Assembly: GCA_964370795.1 (NCBI GenBank)
Contig: CAYJME010000226.1
Location: 1-5,153, forward strand
Direction: 5' to 3'
Length of the DNA stretch: 5,153 nt
Source of the DNA: JAHFOW01 sp964370795
GTDB lineage: Bacteria > Planctomycetota > Brocadiia > Brocadiales > Brocadiaceae
Part shown: positions 3,977 to 5,153 of the stretch, piece after piece
Numbering within the stretch: the first letter of the stretch is position 1
Layout of the letters: the number at the start of each line of letters is the position of its first letter
Notes under the pieces: generated by a model
What the model saw: only the letters and a program-made list of their open reading frames with translations
Databases searched by the model: none
Told to the model about the DNA's origin: nothing
Program-made: the position numbers and the translations under genes

Positions 3977-5153
3977 TTAATATGTTATCCAATTTCTACT
4001 TTCTTTCCTTAAGAGGAAGATGTGTTTTTCCTGAATAGCTGTTTTAAGAAGACTTCCCAAAAAACCAACAAAGGTGATTTTCTTCAAGAAGGGGAGCGCT
4101 AACCATCCCACAGCAAGATGCCTTCCCAGGCTGACGACCTCACCCAAGACCTTTGGATGATACGGTTTTCTCACACCCCCAAAAATATCAGCGTAGATAT
4201 TGTTCGCTACTAATCGTCCCTGCTGTAGTGCAAACTGGGCAGCGGCAGGAACTGGTTTTCCTGTTACGGGATTTATTGCAAGGGCATTGTCGCCAATGGC
4301 ATAAATAAAAGGATAACCTTCTACCCGAAGAAACTCATCAACAACAATACGTCCTAATTGCCCAATTTTCAACCCGCTTTCTTTTGTAAGTTCGTTGATG
4401 CGAATGCCTCCTGTCCAAATCAAAGTTTTCGTTTTCAATACTTCACCAGATGAAAGAGTGGCTGTATCGGTTGTTCGATTAACAATTTTCGTCCCGGTTA
4501 TGATTTTTACACCCTTCTCGAAAAGTTTTTTATGCATACGTGCTGTAAAGGATTCCTCCATCTGTGGCACTATACGACTACCTGATTCAACGATGATGAT
4601 TTCAACCTCATGAGAATTCACATGAGAGTTACGGGTGCACTGAGCAGCATGGTCAGCAAGTTCAGCAGCGAATTCTACCCCTGATAAACCACCACCACCG
4701 ATGACAAACCGAAGCATATCTCTTCGCCGTTCCTCAATCGGTTCTGATGCCGCACGCGTACAGAGTTGACTAATATAGTTACAGATCAGCTGAGCATCTC
4801 TCAATGTCTGAAGCGGGAAAGAGTTTTCCTGCAATCCAGGGATATTGTAAAAATTTACCTGACTTCCAAGCGCTATTACCAGGTAATTAAATGGTAAAGA
4901 CCTGCTTTCCATATGAATGATATGTTCAGTGGAATTAATCCTGGTTACTTCTCCAAGATGAAAAATGATGTTTCGCCCTTGTATAATGCGGTCAATAGGA
5001 AGGGATACCTCTGTTTTTCGAACAGCTGCCTCATGCAATTGCGTCTTGAGCGTATGGTAAGGGTTTCTATCAATGAGATGTATTTGATATTCAGGATGCT
5101 GACGGAACAACCTTGCTAATCTCAATGCAGCTGTAAGCGGGGCGGGGGCGGGC
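3977..5153 (-). CDS. Type II NADH:quinone oxidoreductase-like FAD flavoprotein (partial, 5' end outside window)
   Basis: The frame is open to the right edge. Counting from the Leu codon at 5125 there are 382 residues, with nine more codons upstream. The two-dinucleotide-fold layout is clear. The FAD domain shows LIDRNPYH (17-24) and the LVIALGS block (82-88). The NADH domain shows FVIGGGGLSGVEFAAEL (140-156, GxGxxGxxE type) and an acidic strand end, IIIVES (E180). A second FAD motif is YAIGDNA (275-281). AQFALQQG (296-303) matches the AQxAxQQG quinone-site motif of NDH-2. The C-terminal 50 residues (GWLALPFLKKITFVGFLGSLL) are hydrophobic or amphipathic, like the membrane-anchoring tail of NDH-2. 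Such enzymes pass electrons from NADH to quinone at the inner face of the membrane without pumping protons. The expected first GxGxxG loop reads PAPAPLTAALRLA at the very edge, possibly a sequence error. Only a few start codons are missing. Confidence 0.86.
   Translation of the reverse strand, partial: PAPAPLTAALRLARLFRQHPEYQIHLIDRNPYHTLKTQLHEAAVRKTEVSLPIDRIIQGRNIIFHLGEVTRINSTEHIIHMESRSLPFNYLVIALGSQVNFYNIPGLQENSFPLQTLRDAQLICNYISQLCTRAASEPIEERRRDMLRFVIGGGGLSGVEFAAELADHAAQCTRNSHVNSHEVEIIIVESGSRIVPQMEESFTARMHKKLFEKGVKIITGTKIVNRTTDTATLSSGEVLKTKTLIWTGGIRINELTKESGLKIGQLGRIVVDEFLRVEGYPFIYAIGDNALAINPVTGKPVPAAAQFALQQGRLVANNIYADIFGGVRKPYHPKVLGEVVSLGRHLAVGWLALPFLKKITFVGFLGSLLKTAIQEKHIFLLRKESRNWITY

Overview
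This 5.15-kb window (about 44% GC by eye) carries a one-directional series of genes on the minus strand, so genes are described from right to left in order of transcription. The proteins suggest an anaerobic or microaerophilic bacterium: a type II NADH dehydrogenase, a small FMN-binding flavoprotein of the type known from Desulfovibrio, rubredoxin, a hemerythrin-like protein, a ferritin remnant, a TehA/SLAC1-type anion transporter and the start of a formate/nitrite transporter. A sulfate-reducer-like or anammox-like (Brocadiales) host would fit. No ribosomal or taxonomic marker is present, so the lineage is not established.

Right part (5153 to 2979): a truncated NDH-2-like flavoprotein gene entering from the right edge, a VOC (glyoxalase-fold) protein gene and an FMN-binding protein gene. 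The last two have clear Shine-Dalgarno sequences, each after a gap of about 120 bp. Middle part (2979 to 1988): a relic of a ferritin N-terminus broken by an amber codon, lying in the same frame as and directly upstream of a 52-residue rubredoxin gene, then a hemerythrin-domain gene 17 bp further on. These genes plausibly form an electron-transfer, oxygen or iron handling group, but they share no demonstrated function.

Left part (1987 to 1): a decayed stretch with the N-terminus of an antibiotic-biosynthesis-monooxygenase-like protein running into the C-terminus of a DUF2442 protein, a 75-bp nested inverted repeat, a complete TehA/SLAC1-family transporter gene ending in a perfect 18-bp-arm terminator hairpin, an AT-rich gap of about 260 bp, and the first 34 codons of a likely formate/nitrite transporter at the left edge.

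The main unexpected content is the gene debris between intact genes: three separate family remnants (ferritin, ABM, DUF2442), none of which would appear as a standard gene call. A GC-rich last 15 to 20 bases also destroys the expected glycine-rich FAD loop of the NDH-2-like protein and may be a sequence-end artefact. I saw no convincing new defence system, CRISPR array, RNA gene or intact mobile element.
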